A stretch of DNA of 64,000 bases from Ruminiclostridium cellobioparum subsp. termitidis CT1112 (GCF_000350485.1 NZ_AORV01000038.1:21292-85291), one strand, 5' to 3'; positions 25,014 to 33,563 are shown, numbered from the stretch's first letter. Notes: generated by a model from the sequence alone, not told the origin. Translations and numbers: made by a program.

Positions 25014-25718
25014 GTGTTTAATGATGAAACCGCTGTTAAAGGCATCGGAGTGCTGTTAGAGGTCATTAAACATATGGGATTGGACCCAATGAAAACAGAG
25101 GACCTCAAAAAGGGGATGCTGTCTTTATTTAATATAGAAATTTTGAACATGCCTGACTTAGACAATAATCGTTTTATCTTTACTCCCAATCATGTTAGTG
25201 ACCTTGATGCGCTGATATTGGGATTATTATATCCCAATATTAGAATTGTCTCCAAAAATGATTGGACGAACAATGAAAAATTAAGAAAATTTCTGGATAT
25301 CCATTATGATTTGTATGGACTGGACCGTACGTCTTTACCCAGTTTACGCAGTTTATTGAAAGATTCTATTAATTATTTTAATGATAGCGATGAAAACAAA
25401 CATTATTTAGTATTTAGCCAAGGAACAATCTCTGACTTTAATAATAACAGTTTGGAGAGAATTTCCTCTATCGCTCAAATAATATCAAATAAAACCGGTG
25501 TCCCTATTGTTAATATGTTTATTGAGCAAGTATCACTTGATCATCCAACTCGGATTGTTTTCGATAATCCTATGAAATTATCCCCCAAAGATGATTTCCG
25601 CAAAATTTGGTTGGAAAGAGAAACAGCTATGCAAAAAAAATTAATTCCTCCGGCCAGATTACCTAAATTATCACATAAGCATGCAAATAATAATAAACCA
25701 GAAGACCCTTTCTTTTAG
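25014..25718 (+). CDS. PlsC-like acyltransferase
   Basis: The protein (234 residues from the GTG at 25014) has the acyltransferase block I NHVSDLD (FTPNHVSDLDALIL), a YGLDRTSLPSLRSLL segment where the F/Y-x-x-R motif of block II would be, and a YLVFSQGTIS segment matching the 'FPEGTRS' block, with Q in place of PE. It would acylate lysophospholipid or a related acceptor at the membrane surface, but it lacks an obvious hydrophobic anchor. The coding frame continues upstream to an AUA codon at 24945, which has AAGGGGG 7 nt before it. The true start may therefore be there, adding 23 residues (AKINTETFKIFENLVARTD). It lies in the AT-rich accessory patch. Confidence 0.65.
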   Translation: MFNDETAVKGIGVLLEVIKHMGLDPMKTEDLKKGMLSLFNIEILNMPDLDNNRFIFTPNHVSDLDALILGLLYPNIRIVSKNDWTNNEKLRKFLDIHYDLYGLDRTSLPSLRSLLKDSINYFNDSDENKHYLVFSQGTISDFNNNSLERISSIAQIISNKTGVPIVNMFIEQVSLDHPTRIVFDNPMKLSPKDDFRKIWLERETAMQKKLIPPARLPKLSHKHANNNKPEDPFF

Positions 25719-25725
25719 GATTGAA

Positions 25726-25923
25726 TTAGTCAAGAAAAGCAGGCAAATTCCTGTTTATCTGAATGTGGCAATAAACTAAATCCACAATAGCACACTTTTC
25801 CTCATAAAAAAGACATGCCTTCTCCTTGGAGGGAGATATTTCTTTTGGCATTAGTGGTGATTTTGTATATTTGTGTTTAGGCTTATTGCAGTAAGTCCCT
25901 GATGCGAAGACGAATTGCTTCAA
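25726..25923 (-). CDS. Hypothetical small protein (doubtful)
   Basis: This 65-residue frame begins with TTG overlapping the stop codon of the gene at 25920-26312 (TTGA), as in translational coupling. The composition is plausible but I see no motif and no separate ribosome-binding site. It may be non-coding. Confidence 0.22.
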   Translation of the reverse strand: MKQFVFASGTYCNKPKHKYTKSPLMPKEISPSKEKACLFYEEKCAIVDLVYCHIQINRNLPAFLD

Positions 25924-26312
25924 GCGGTAGTCCAGTATTGAAAATCAATATATTCCTCGTCTGTTTCAATGATATAACTTGAAGAGTTCCATGAATCGAT
26001 TCGTCCATATTTTACAATTGATCGGATTGGTGATCCAAGTGCAGTAAAGGCTATTTGATTGACTATCGGCAACCAATCTCTACGAAAGTCAAATTCAGTA
26101 ACCAGCTTATAACTGACAGTATCAGTATCTTTTGTCAGTCCTAAATATTCAGGTATCCAAATTGTTCTTAATATGTGTTCTCTTTCCTGCCTGTCCACAA
26201 TGTCGCATGGAGTATTGTTCTCAGCCCACATGTCATAATTACAAATATCGTGAATCAACAGCAATGGAAACGCCTCACCGACAGAGGAAAACAGTTCAAA
26301 TAATTCTTCCAT
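25920..26312 (-). CDS. Hypothetical protein
   Basis: The 130-residue soluble protein has a coding-like composition, is rich in aromatic and acidic residues (NYDMWAENNTPCDIVDRQEREHILRTIWIPEYLGL, then EEYIDFQYWTTA), and has a GGGCAAAAGCTATGG start context. It has no signal peptide, membrane segment or motif I recognise. It lies in the accessory patch between a PlsC-like gene and a truncated resistance gene. Confidence 0.5.
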   Translation of the reverse strand: MEELFELFSSVGEAFPLLLIHDICNYDMWAENNTPCDIVDRQEREHILRTIWIPEYLGLTKDTDTVSYKLVTEFDFRRDWLPIVNQIAFTALGSPIRSIVKYGRIDSWNSSSYIIETDEEYIDFQYWTTA

Positions 26313-26414
26313 AGCTTTTGCCCCTCAAAGCAATCAGTATTATACCGTTTAAACTCATTATACGCTAATACCCATTGCCCCAACAAATTTGATTTTGCAG
26401 AGCTCCCGTTATGC

Positions 26415-27224
26415 TTATAACATACCGCTTCTTACCTTGCTTATATAATCCATAATACTGTCTTCTTCGTATTTCCTGTAATCAAAATTAAAATATTTAC
26501 TTACCGATAATGCCACTGTGCTAAATAGTTCACAAGCTGTAAAAACAGAGGTCCAGAAATTATTATAATCGCTGTCAGAATATGTTTTGGCATATAACCC
26601 ATAAAGTTCAGAGGGTAAGTATTTTTTGTAATACTTACCCATTTTGCCCGTCGAAACAGAAAAGTCAGTTAATGTGCCAATATACCAGTCAATCATTCTG
26701 TTCACCAATTTTCTGACAATTAGATTATACATTTCCATTGCATATGGCAATTCATCGCGCGCTATTCCTTTTGCGACATTATTAAGGCACCACCAAAAAT
26801 CATTGCAATATGCGGTATATTCACCTTGATTAGGCTTCCTTACGTGATAATCCTCATCCGTTGGAAGTGGTATTTCCGGAAGGAAATTATCTTTATCAAG
26901 CAATAATTTAGTCAATTTATCTTCGATAAAATGCTTCTCAGCTTCTGTTTTAATTTCAATCCTTAAATCAATTCGGGTTCCGTCCTCAAATAACATAAGC
27001 CACGTATAATTACGCGATGAATCATATTGCCCTTCATATAATCCTGTTTTTATATCATTCCAGTCCGTTTCTTGGACGATAGCGATATCCCCGAAATTTT
27101 CAATCCAGTTTTTATTCGCTAAAAAAGATTCCGTTTCGGTTACAACAAAAACGATATCATAATCTTGATATTTATCTTTCCCTATATTAGGGTTAGTGCG
27201 TGAACCGTTCATATAAACAGCCAC
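26415..27224 (-). pseudogene. 5'-truncated aminoglycoside 6-adenylyltransferase (AadE/AadK-like)
   Basis: The 269-residue frame matches ANT(6)-type enzymes, which adenylylate streptomycin. The nucleotidyltransferase motif GSRTNPNIGKDKYQDYDIVFVV is present almost at the start, followed by LFEDGTRIDLRIE and the CNDFWWCLNNVAKGIARDELPYAM helix. Family members usually carry about 20 more residues before the GSR motif. Here a TAG stop lies a few codons upstream of GTG/ATG and there is no ribosome-binding site, so the 5' end and promoter have been lost. The cut lies next to the tRNA-Pro repeat scar. Whether the short form is made or active is unknown. Confidence 0.7.
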
Positions 27225-27255
27225 CGCCTATTATAAATTTTCAGACATAGAAGAA

Positions 27256-27303
27256 GGTACGAAATACTGGACAGTCCAATAAAACTGTTCAATACTTCGT
27301 ACC
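27256..27303. repeat. Long imperfect inverted repeat
   Basis: Two 19-nt arms (27256-27274 and 27285-27303, beginning GGTACGAA and ending TTCGTACC) pair with a few mismatches or G-U pairs around a 10-nt loop. It has no adjacent T-run. It lies between the truncated adenylyltransferase and the tRNA-Pro repeat, and may be an element end or recombination site. Confidence 0.5.
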
Positions 27304-27312
27304 CTGTTCATC

Positions 27313-27334
27313 TGGTCGGAGTGAGAGGACTTGA
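27313..27334 (-). repeat. Duplicate of the tRNA-Pro 3' end (attachment-site scar)
   Basis: These 22 bp are identical to 27423-27444, the 3' end of tRNA-Pro including T-arm, acceptor strand and CCA. The same orientation and exact match to a tRNA 3' end are typical of tyrosine-recombinase integration (attL/attR). The full tRNA is intact; this copy is only a fragment. Confidence 0.8.
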
Positions 27335-27391
27335 CGTCTGCTTTTCTTCACGCCTCGTGCCTTCCCAGGTTCAAGTCCTTTTCAGCATAGC

Positions 27392-27420
27392 AAAAAAGAG
27401 TATCTTTAGATACTCTTTTA
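27392..27420 (-). terminator. Terminator of tRNA-Pro
   Basis: On the minus strand, an 11-bp stem (AAAAGAGTATC with GATACTCTTTT) with a 4-nt loop is followed by Ts, starting just after the tRNA CCA. Confidence 0.8.
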
Positions 27421-27422
27421 CT

Positions 27423-27498
27423 TGGTCGGAGTGAGAGGACTTGAACCTCCAGCATCTTGGTCCCAAACCAAGCGCGCTGCCAATTGCGCTACACCCCG
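27423..27498 (-). tRNA. tRNA-Pro(UGG)
   Basis: The 76-nt sequence folds into a complete cloverleaf. The acceptor stem is CGGGGTG/CACTCCG, the anticodon stem CTTGG/CCAAG encloses loop TTTGGGA (anticodon TGG), and the T-loop is GTTCAAGTC. The CCA end is encoded. Its 3' 22 bp are repeated at 27313-27334. Confidence 0.96.
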
Positions 27499-27734
27499 TT
27501 ATATTCTGCTTTTACTTTCGCAAGTGCAAAAGTATTGTACTATAGCCATGATATATAAGCAATATGTGAAATATACACATATTTGAATTTATCACCACGT
27601 TTCTTTAGCATACTTATTTTTTCGTCTATTTATTATGTCCGATATAAATAGAGAAAACCAAGCTCTTATACCCCTTATTTGAAGTGTATTTAAGCACATT
27701 TTTCATATGTAATACAATTGAAATCTAATAAGAC

Positions 27735-27763
27735 TTGAACCGTCATACGACTTTTTCTATAAT
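27735..27763 (+). promoter_or_regulatory. Sigma-A promoter of the TtcA-like gene
   Basis: TTGAAC (27735-27740) and TATAAT (27758-27763) are 17 bp apart, about 50 bp upstream of the gene start. Confidence 0.7.
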
Positions 27764-27810
27764 AAGGAATAATTAGACAATTAAATATTGTAAATGATTC
27801 TAAAGGAGTG

Positions 27811-28527
27811 GTGCTTATACAAAGAATTCTTGGGCAGGTCAGAAGAGCTATCCAGGATTATGACATGATTGGTGACGGCGACAAAATTGCTATTGGTGTA
27901 AGCGGCGGAAAAGACAGTATGACACTGCTTACTACCCTGAAACAGCTGCAGCGGTTCTATCCTAAAAAATTTGAAATCGAAGCCATAAGCCTTACCATGG
28001 GAATAGGAAATGCCGATTTCACACCGGTTGCCGAGTATTGCCGCCAAATAGGCGTTAACTATACTATTGAAGAAACCCAAATAGGAAAGATTATTTTTGA
28101 ATACAGGCAGGAGAAGAATCCCTGCTCAATGTGTGCAAATCTCAGGAGAGGAGCTCTGCACAATGTCTCAAAAAAATTGGGCTGTAACAAGGTCGCACTC
28201 GGACACCACAGGGATGACGCAATAGAAACCCTTTTACTCAGTACTTTTTTTGAAGGCAACCTACATACATTTTCTCCGGTTACATATCTGGACAGAAAAG
28301 AGCTGTATCTTATCCGGCCACTTATTTATACAGAAGAAAAACAAATAAAGACCGTTGCCAAATCAGGACAATTCCCAATAGTTAAAAGTCCCTGTCATAT
28401 CGATGGAAAAACCAAGCGTCAGTACGTTAAAGACCTGATTTATCAGCTTCAAAAAGAAAACAGAGATATCAAAAGCAATCTATTTGGAGCAATAAAGCGT
28501 GCCGAAATCGACGGCTGGCATGAGTAG
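27811..28527 (+). CDS. TtcA-family tRNA 2-thiolation enzyme
   Basis: The protein (about 238 residues) has the PP-loop ATP-binding motif VSGGKDSM and a central CSMCANLRRG cysteine pair, with the HHRDDAIETLLLSTFF motif following. This is the TtcA arrangement, which thiolates cytidine 32 of tRNA using an Fe-S cluster, rather than TilS. Family homologues start close to QRILGQVRRAIQDYDMI. Here that position is an AUA codon (27817) set 8 nt after AAGGAG, whereas the GTGs at 27808 and 27811 are within 2 nt of it or overlap it. I report the GTG at 27811 as a conventional start. The gene lies next to tRNA-Pro but in the opposite direction. Confidence 0.88.
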   Translation: MLIQRILGQVRRAIQDYDMIGDGDKIAIGVSGGKDSMTLLTTLKQLQRFYPKKFEIEAISLTMGIGNADFTPVAEYCRQIGVNYTIEETQIGKIIFEYRQEKNPCSMCANLRRGALHNVSKKLGCNKVALGHHRDDAIETLLLSTFFEGNLHTFSPVTYLDRKELYLIRPLIYTEEKQIKTVAKSGQFPIVKSPCHIDGKTKRQYVKDLIYQLQKENRDIKSNLFGAIKRAEIDGWHE

Positions 28528-28600
28528 CTCTTCAAGTTTATTAATATTCATATATTTATAAGGGAGAAACAAGCTAGTGGTTTGTAAAAATCTAAAAACT

Positions 28601-28635
28601 TATATTGTCCGGGGAAATTTAACCGCCGGCAATAT
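28601..28635 (+). other. Hairpin in the leader of the phosphodiester glycosidase gene
   Basis: TATATTG(T)CCGG pairs with CCGGCAATATA around a 12-nt purine- and T-rich loop, 58 bp before the next gene. There is no T-run, so it is not an obvious terminator. It may stabilise or regulate the leader. I recognise no riboswitch class. Confidence 0.35.
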
Positions 28636-28692
28636 ATGGATTTAAGCGCTGCAGGCCGCTAAGGTAAAAGTAATAAAGAAATGGAGATCACA

Positions 28693-31542
28693 ATGCTTAA
28701 ATACATAAGAAGAAGCCTGGCATTGATATTGATGTCGGCATTATTAATCGTTTCACTCAGTACCGGTGTTATAGCCGCACCTCTGGTAATCAACCAGACA
28801 GTGGAAAAACAGAATATAACCTCCGGAGTTGTTCTGGAACAGTACAACCGTTTTACCACCAGCGGCTGGATACGCACAGACGTGCTCAGAGTTGATCTGT
28901 CAAATGAAAACGTCAAGGTGGACAGCCTGATAAATCCAGCCGGAATTAAAAAAACCTCCACAGTCAATAATCTTGCAAAAAGCAACGGAGCATTGGCAGC
29001 TGTAAATGCATGCTTTTTTGACACCTCTACCGGCACTCCTTTTGGACCGGTTGCCGGAAACGGAGAGTTTGCAATGGCAAATGCCGGAGATAATTCCGAT
29101 TATATAGCTACATTTGCCATCGATAAGCTGAACAGGACATTTTACCAATACTGGAAAACAGAAATCGAGCTTATAACACCCAACGAATCACGTAAAAATG
29201 TGGCTGCTTATAACAATTACAACGGATATTACAATTATAATATGTACATAGTTGATTCCAAGTGGGGCAGTACTACCCCCGGAGTTTCAAAAAAATATCC
29301 CGTATGGACCGAAATGGTTGTTGAGGATGGTGTTGTAAAGGAATTCAGTGAAAACAAACCCGGAATTCCCATTCCCAAAAACGGATATGTTGTAATGGCT
29401 ACCATGGGAAATGAGAAATTCCTTACAGATAATTTCAAAGTAGGCGATCCGGTCTCTTATGAGATAAAGCTCAATGTGGACAACAGTCAGATGCAGATGG
29501 CCCTTACCGGCGGTTCCATGCTGGTTCAGGGCGGCAAGGTCGCACCTTACTTTACCCACTCTGCTGCCGGAGAATCCAGGCAGCCAAGAACCGCCGTAGG
29601 AACCACAGAGGACGGTAAGACTCTCCTGATCGTAACAGTGGACGGCAGGCAAAAGAATGACAGCATCGGCATGACCCAGGCCGAACTGGCCGAATATATG
29701 AAAGAATTGGGCTGCGCCAACGCAATAAATTTTGACGGCGGCAGTTCAACTACCATGGTGGCCAGGCAGGAAGGCGATACTGATATCACAACCGTAAATA
29801 CCCCTTCGGAAGGTTTGAGAGGTGTATCGGCATCCCTTGGAGTATTTTCAATAGGACCGCAGGGTCCGGTTGATTCCCTGCTGGTCAGTGCCTATGAGGA
29901 TTATGCTTTTGTTAACACAGCAAGGGCATTTACTGTCAAGGGTGTTGACAAATACCTTAATCCGGTTGCCATTGACAGCAAGGACATTGAGTGGTCTGTA
30001 ACAGGAGTCAAGGGTACTTTCGCAGATAATGTCTTTACTCCCACAACGGCAGGTCAGGCTGTAATAACCGCCAAAATAGGAGATTCGGTAATAGGTACCT
30101 GCCCTCTGACAGTATTGAGTGCTCCTGTAAAATTGGAATTGAATTTGGACGTATTAAATACCTCTCCCGGAAAAGCTACGACCTTTGCTGTAAAGGGTTT
30201 GGATAAAAATGGCTTCAGTGCAAGCATACACCCTTCAAATGTGAAATGGGGCGTTCTTAACAAGGTTGGAACTGTCGAATCCAATGTATTTACTGCGGGT
30301 AAGTCGGGAACAGGCTATGTGTCGGCCTCTTTTGCCGGAGTTTCGGTTTTCTGTCCGGTATCCATCAGCCAGCCCGGCATTAAAAAGGTTATAGAAGATT
30401 TTAACAGCAGTACCGCTTTAAGCGTTGATCTGTCGGCCAAGACCGTAACAGCAAAGTATGATCCTGCGACAAACGCATACAAGTCGGGTCCCTATTCTGG
30501 AAAATTGACCTATGACTTCACAAAGGGTCTTCAGGAGAACCGTGCTGCATACATCAACCTTCCGGGCGGTGGAAAAACTCTGGACAGTACCGCAACCAAG
30601 CTGGGAATGTGGGTCTACAGCTCAAATAACAAGCCTTTGTGGATCGGTGCTATTATAAATGATAAAAAAGGTACTCCCCACTATAAGTACTTTACAAAGG
30701 ACGTAAACTGGACCGGATGGAAATATCTCGAAATCTCGCTTGATGATATCAGCGGTCCGGCAAAAATAACAAAGGTTTATGCAATTCAAACAACCAAGAA
30801 AAAGTCCTCAGGTACTTTGTATTTTGATGATCTTACCATGGTATACTCCGGTTATCCCGAGGTTGCGCCATCAAAATCGGCTGTGACCACAGTTCCAAAG
30901 GATGACACATATAAGGACCGCACCGTATCAGGCGCCGATTCCTTAAGTTTTTCAGTCTTTGGACAGTCGGTTGGTTATGACAAGAATAAAGACAAGACAC
31001 AGACGAGTATGCTGAATTCCCTGGCTGCTAAAATAAACAAGGAAATGCAGGCCTCTGTGGTCGTTGGCAGCTATGACAATCTATGGCCTTCTCTTAAAGT
31101 TCCTTCGCTCTCTACCACGGCAAGTTACAAAGCTATGGACAAGAACGGCAGCAGGCTCATACAGCTCAATACTACAAAAGGCGGCTTACGTGCTACCGAC
31201 TATAACGAGTGGTTCTGGTTCAAAAACCAGCTCAGTTCCTTTACCGGTAATAATCTGTTTATATTCCTGTCCCAGAATCCTTCCAGTTTTAATGATACCA
31301 AGGAAGGCCAGGTTCTAAATGACATGCTGGCAGATTATAAAAAGCAAAATCCCGGCAAAAATGTCTGGGTATTTTACAAGGGCTCCTCTAACTCCAGCTA
31401 CATGGACAAGGGAGTAAAGTATATTACTACGGCAGGTTTCGACGCAGCCGACTTCAGTGACAAAAATAAAGCGGCCGCAAAATATGTCTCTGTTAAAGTA
31501 AAAGGCGATACCATTACATATCAATTTAAAGCATTAAATTAA
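28693..31542 (+). CDS. Exported phosphodiester glycosidase (NAGPA/DUF2233) with Ig-like repeats
   Basis: The protein (about 949 residues) has a signal peptide (ALILMSALLIVSLSTGVIAA). Residues about 45-390 form a NAGPA/DUF2233-type phosphodiester glycosidase domain (AAVNACFFDTSTGTPFGPV, QPRTAVGTTEDGKTLLIVTVDGRQ, ANAINFDGGSSTTMV). Two bacterial Ig-like modules follow (about 395-560). A carbohydrate-binding-like beta-sandwich lies at about 565-720 (IKKVIEDFNSS ... LYFDDLTMVY). The C-terminal part (about 745-945) resembles a metallophosphoesterase-type or unknown exported domain. It probably trims sugar-phosphate decorations of the wall or of extracellular polymers. I prefer the ATG at 28693, 6 nt after GGAG, over 28681. 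A terminator follows. Confidence 0.8.
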   Translation: MLKYIRRSLALILMSALLIVSLSTGVIAAPLVINQTVEKQNITSGVVLEQYNRFTTSGWIRTDVLRVDLSNENVKVDSLINPAGIKKTSTVNNLAKSNGALAAVNACFFDTSTGTPFGPVAGNGEFAMANAGDNSDYIATFAIDKLNRTFYQYWKTEIELITPNESRKNVAAYNNYNGYYNYNMYIVDSKWGSTTPGVSKKYPVWTEMVVEDGVVKEFSENKPGIPIPKNGYVVMATMGNEKFLTDNFKVGDPVSYEIKLNVDNSQMQMALTGGSMLVQGGKVAPYFTHSAAGESRQPRTAVGTTEDGKTLLIVTVDGRQKNDSIGMTQAELAEYMKELGCANAINFDGGSSTTMVARQEGDTDITTVNTPSEGLRGVSASLGVFSIGPQGPVDSLLVSAYEDYAFVNTARAFTVKGVDKYLNPVAIDSKDIEWSVTGVKGTFADNVFTPTTAGQAVITAKIGDSVIGTCPLTVLSAPVKLELNLDVLNTSPGKATTFAVKGLDKNGFSASIHPSNVKWGVLNKVGTVESNVFTAGKSGTGYVSASFAGVSVFCPVSISQPGIKKVIEDFNSSTALSVDLSAKTVTAKYDPATNAYKSGPYSGKLTYDFTKGLQENRAAYINLPGGGKTLDSTATKLGMWVYSSNNKPLWIGAIINDKKGTPHYKYFTKDVNWTGWKYLEISLDDISGPAKITKVYAIQTTKKKSSGTLYFDDLTMVYSGYPEVAPSKSAVTTVPKDDTYKDRTVSGADSLSFSVFGQSVGYDKNKDKTQTSMLNSLAAKINKEMQASVVVGSYDNLWPSLKVPSLSTTASYKAMDKNGSRLIQLNTTKGGLRATDYNEWFWFKNQLSSFTGNNLFIFLSQNPSSFNDTKEGQVLNDMLADYKKQNPGKNVWVFYKGSSNSSYMDKGVKYITTAGFDAADFSDKNKAAAKYVSVKVKGDTITYQFKALN

Positions 31543-31589
31543 TGAGTTACCAGTGATATAAAAAATTACACAGTAACCCAAATCAAAAT

Positions 31590-31637
31590 AAAGCTGCCAC
31601 GAAAATATGTTAAAACGTAATTTCGCGGCAGCTTTTT
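31590..31637. terminator. Bidirectional rho-independent terminator
   Basis: AAAGCTGCCACGAAA pairs with TTTCGCGGCAGCTTT, with one mismatch, and is followed by TTTTT. It lies between two converging genes (phosphodiester glycosidase and galU) and can serve both. Confidence 0.8.
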
Positions 31638-31662
31638 AATTTCGGTAAACGGTATTCAATTT

Positions 31663-32535
31663 TTACGGCAATCTTTCTACTCTATCCTTCAGGAAGGCTG
31701 TGAAATCCTCACTCAGCTCCTCCCTCTTCAGTGCAAATTCCACTGTGGCCTTAAGAAAGCCTATTCTGTCTCCAACATCAAATCTGTCTCCTTCAAAATC
31801 GAAAGCATACATGGCCTCGCTTTCCATGAGCTGCTGAAGCGCATCGGTGAGCCATATCTCTCCGCCCTTGCCGGGAGTGGCCTTTTCGAGGAATTCAAAT
31901 ATCCTGGGAGAAATAATATATCTTCCCAGCATTGCAATATTTGACGGCGACTGATCAACCTCGGGCTTTTCAACCAGTCCCTTGACCTTGTAGACTCTTT
32001 CATCAATCTGGCTCCCTGCTATTATTCCATATTTGGACACATCGGGAAGGGGTACTTTCTGGACTCCGAGAATTGTTGTCCTATACTCGTTGTAAACATT
32101 CATCAGCTGCTTTATACATGGCGTTTTGGAATCAACTATATCATCGCCCAGCAGGACTGCAAAGGGCTCATCTCCTATAAAGGACTTGGCGCAGTAAATA
32201 GCATGTCCCAGGCCTTTGGCCTCCTTCTGCCTGATATAGTGAATATTCGCAATGCCCGATATCTCTTCGACGCAGCTTAAAAGCTCATGCTTGCCTTTCC
32301 TGCGGAGTTCCTCCTCCAATTCATAGGACTTGTCAAAGTGGTCCTCAATGGCTCTCTTATTTCTGCCTGAGATAATAAGTATATCCTCAATTCCCGCAGC
32401 AGCGGCTTCTTCAACTATGTATTGTATTGTAGGCTTATCCACAATAGGAATCATTTCTTTAGGTGTGGCTTTTGTAGCAGGTAAAAACCTTGTTCCAAGA
32501 CCTGCCGCCGGAATAATCGCTTTTCTTACCTTCAT
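31663..32535 (-). CDS. galU: UTP-glucose-1-phosphate uridylyltransferase GalU
   Basis: The 290-residue enzyme has the nucleotidyltransferase start IIPAAGLGTRFLPATKATPKEM, the central FAVLLGDDIV and GLVEKPEVDQSPSNIAMLGRYI motifs, and the GGEIWLTDAL segment. It makes UDP-glucose from UTP and glucose-1-phosphate in the cytoplasm, for wall polymers, glycolipids or exopolysaccharide. Length and motifs are typical of Firmicute GalU/GtaB. It is a single gene with a GGAGG ribosome-binding site. Confidence 0.95.
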   Translation of the reverse strand: MKVRKAIIPAAGLGTRFLPATKATPKEMIPIVDKPTIQYIVEEAAAAGIEDILIISGRNKRAIEDHFDKSYELEEELRRKGKHELLSCVEEISGIANIHYIRQKEAKGLGHAIYCAKSFIGDEPFAVLLGDDIVDSKTPCIKQLMNVYNEYRTTILGVQKVPLPDVSKYGIIAGSQIDERVYKVKGLVEKPEVDQSPSNIAMLGRYIISPRIFEFLEKATPGKGGEIWLTDALQQLMESEAMYAFDFEGDRFDVGDRIGFLKATVEFALKREELSEDFTAFLKDRVERLP

Positions 32536-32660
32536 AACTCCTCCAGATTACTTTATTTATATTTGCTTATATATTTCCAATTTTAACACATTTATATTTT
32601 ATCTAACAGACATATGCAAATTATTACCCTAAAATATAAAAAATTGTGAGTATATAGTTC

Positions 32661-32690
32661 TTGACGCTTTTTTACTACCAGTGTTATAAT
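32661..32690 (+). promoter_or_regulatory. Promoter of the FMN riboswitch-ribU unit
   Basis: TTGACG (32661-32666) and TATAAT (32685-32690) are 18 bp apart, about 40 bp before the riboswitch aptamer. Confidence 0.7.
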
Positions 32691-32730
32691 TTTATCAATG
32701 ATATTATAGTATGATTAAATTTAATATTGC

Positions 32731-32858
32731 GTATCTTCAGGGCAGGGTGAAATTCCCTACCGGCGGTAATATGCAGTTGAATGCATTAGCCCGCGAGCGA
32801 AAGCAGACATGGTGAGATCCCGTGGCCGACAGTACAGTCTGGATGGAAGAAGAATTGG
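32731..32858 (+). ncRNA. FMN riboswitch (RFN element)
   Basis: The hallmark conserved blocks are present in order: AGGGCAGGGTGAAATTCCCTACCGG begins it, then GCGGTAAT, AGCCCGCGAGC, GTGAGATCCCGTGGCCGACAG, and the closing AGTCTGGATGGAAGAAG. It binds FMN and here precedes a riboflavin transporter gene, with a terminator hairpin after the aptamer, so it should shut off transport when FMN is plentiful. Confidence 0.96.
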
Positions 32859-32876
32859 CGTTTAAAATGCTTTTTG

Positions 32877-32909
32877 GGCTCTGTGGATTATTTTATTCAC
32901 AGGGCTTTT
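32877..32909 (+). terminator. Riboswitch-controlled terminator
   Basis: GCTCTGTG pairs with CACAGGGC around an AT-rich loop and is followed by TTTTT. It lies right after the FMN aptamer and before ribU, the place of the expression platform. Confidence 0.75.
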
Positions 32910-33011
32910 TATATTATTTATATTATAAGTAAAAAATGAAGTTGGAGGCGTACCTGAAATCTTCCTTTCAATTCTGTAAGAACGCAAATAAACCTGGGGG
33001 GTATTTTTTGT

Positions 33012-33563
33012 ATGAACAGCAGTAAAATTAAACAACTGACAACAATGGGAATTTTAATAGCCATTTCCATAATACTGATTATCTCACCGCTGAGATTCCC
33101 TTTCCCGGCGGCACCGTTTTTGGAGTATGATGCCGGAGATATACCGATCCTTATGGGAGGCTTCATATTTGGACCTCTGGCCGGTATACTTCTGAGTGTC
33201 GTTACCTCGATTGTCCAGGCTGTGACCGTAAGCAGCGGCAGTGGCTGGATTGGCTGCGTTATGCACATTTTCGCCGCTTCTGCCCTGGTTGGGATTTCCT
33301 CGGCGATTTACTCAAAAAACAGGAACATAAAGAGATTGATAATAGGTCTGTTCTGTGGAACTCTGGCTATGACAGCTGTGATGATTCCGCTGAATCTGAT
33401 CTTTTATCCGCTTTTTGCAGGCACACCGGTTGATGCGGTCATTTCAATGATTGTCCCGATACTGTTGCCCTTTAACTTAATGAAAGCCGGAATTAACTCT
33501 GTCATTTTCCTTCTAATTTTTAAATCGGCAGGCAGCCTTCTGCTCCGAATAGTACAAAAGTAG
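33012..33563 (+). CDS. ribU: Riboflavin ECF transporter S component RibU
   Basis: The 183-residue membrane protein has about six hydrophobic segments and the RibU core (FLEYDAGDIPILMGGFIFGPLAGILLSVV, then SSGSGWIGCVMHIFAA). It is the substrate-binding part of an energy-coupling-factor transporter; the shared EcfAA'T module must be elsewhere. The FMN riboswitch directly upstream confirms the substrate. Confidence 0.95.
   Translation: MNSSKIKQLTTMGILIAISIILIISPLRFPFPAAPFLEYDAGDIPILMGGFIFGPLAGILLSVVTSIVQAVTVSSGSGWIGCVMHIFAASALVGISSAIYSKNRNIKRLIIGLFCGTLAMTAVMIPLNLIFYPLFAGTPVDAVISMIVPILLPFNLMKAGINSVIFLLIFKSAGSLLLRIVQK

Noticed and set aside
28601..28660. A c-di-GMP or other known riboswitch before the glycosidase gene
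   Set aside because: The conserved cores of the c-di-GMP, c-di-AMP, glycine and SAM classes are absent; only one hairpin is visible.
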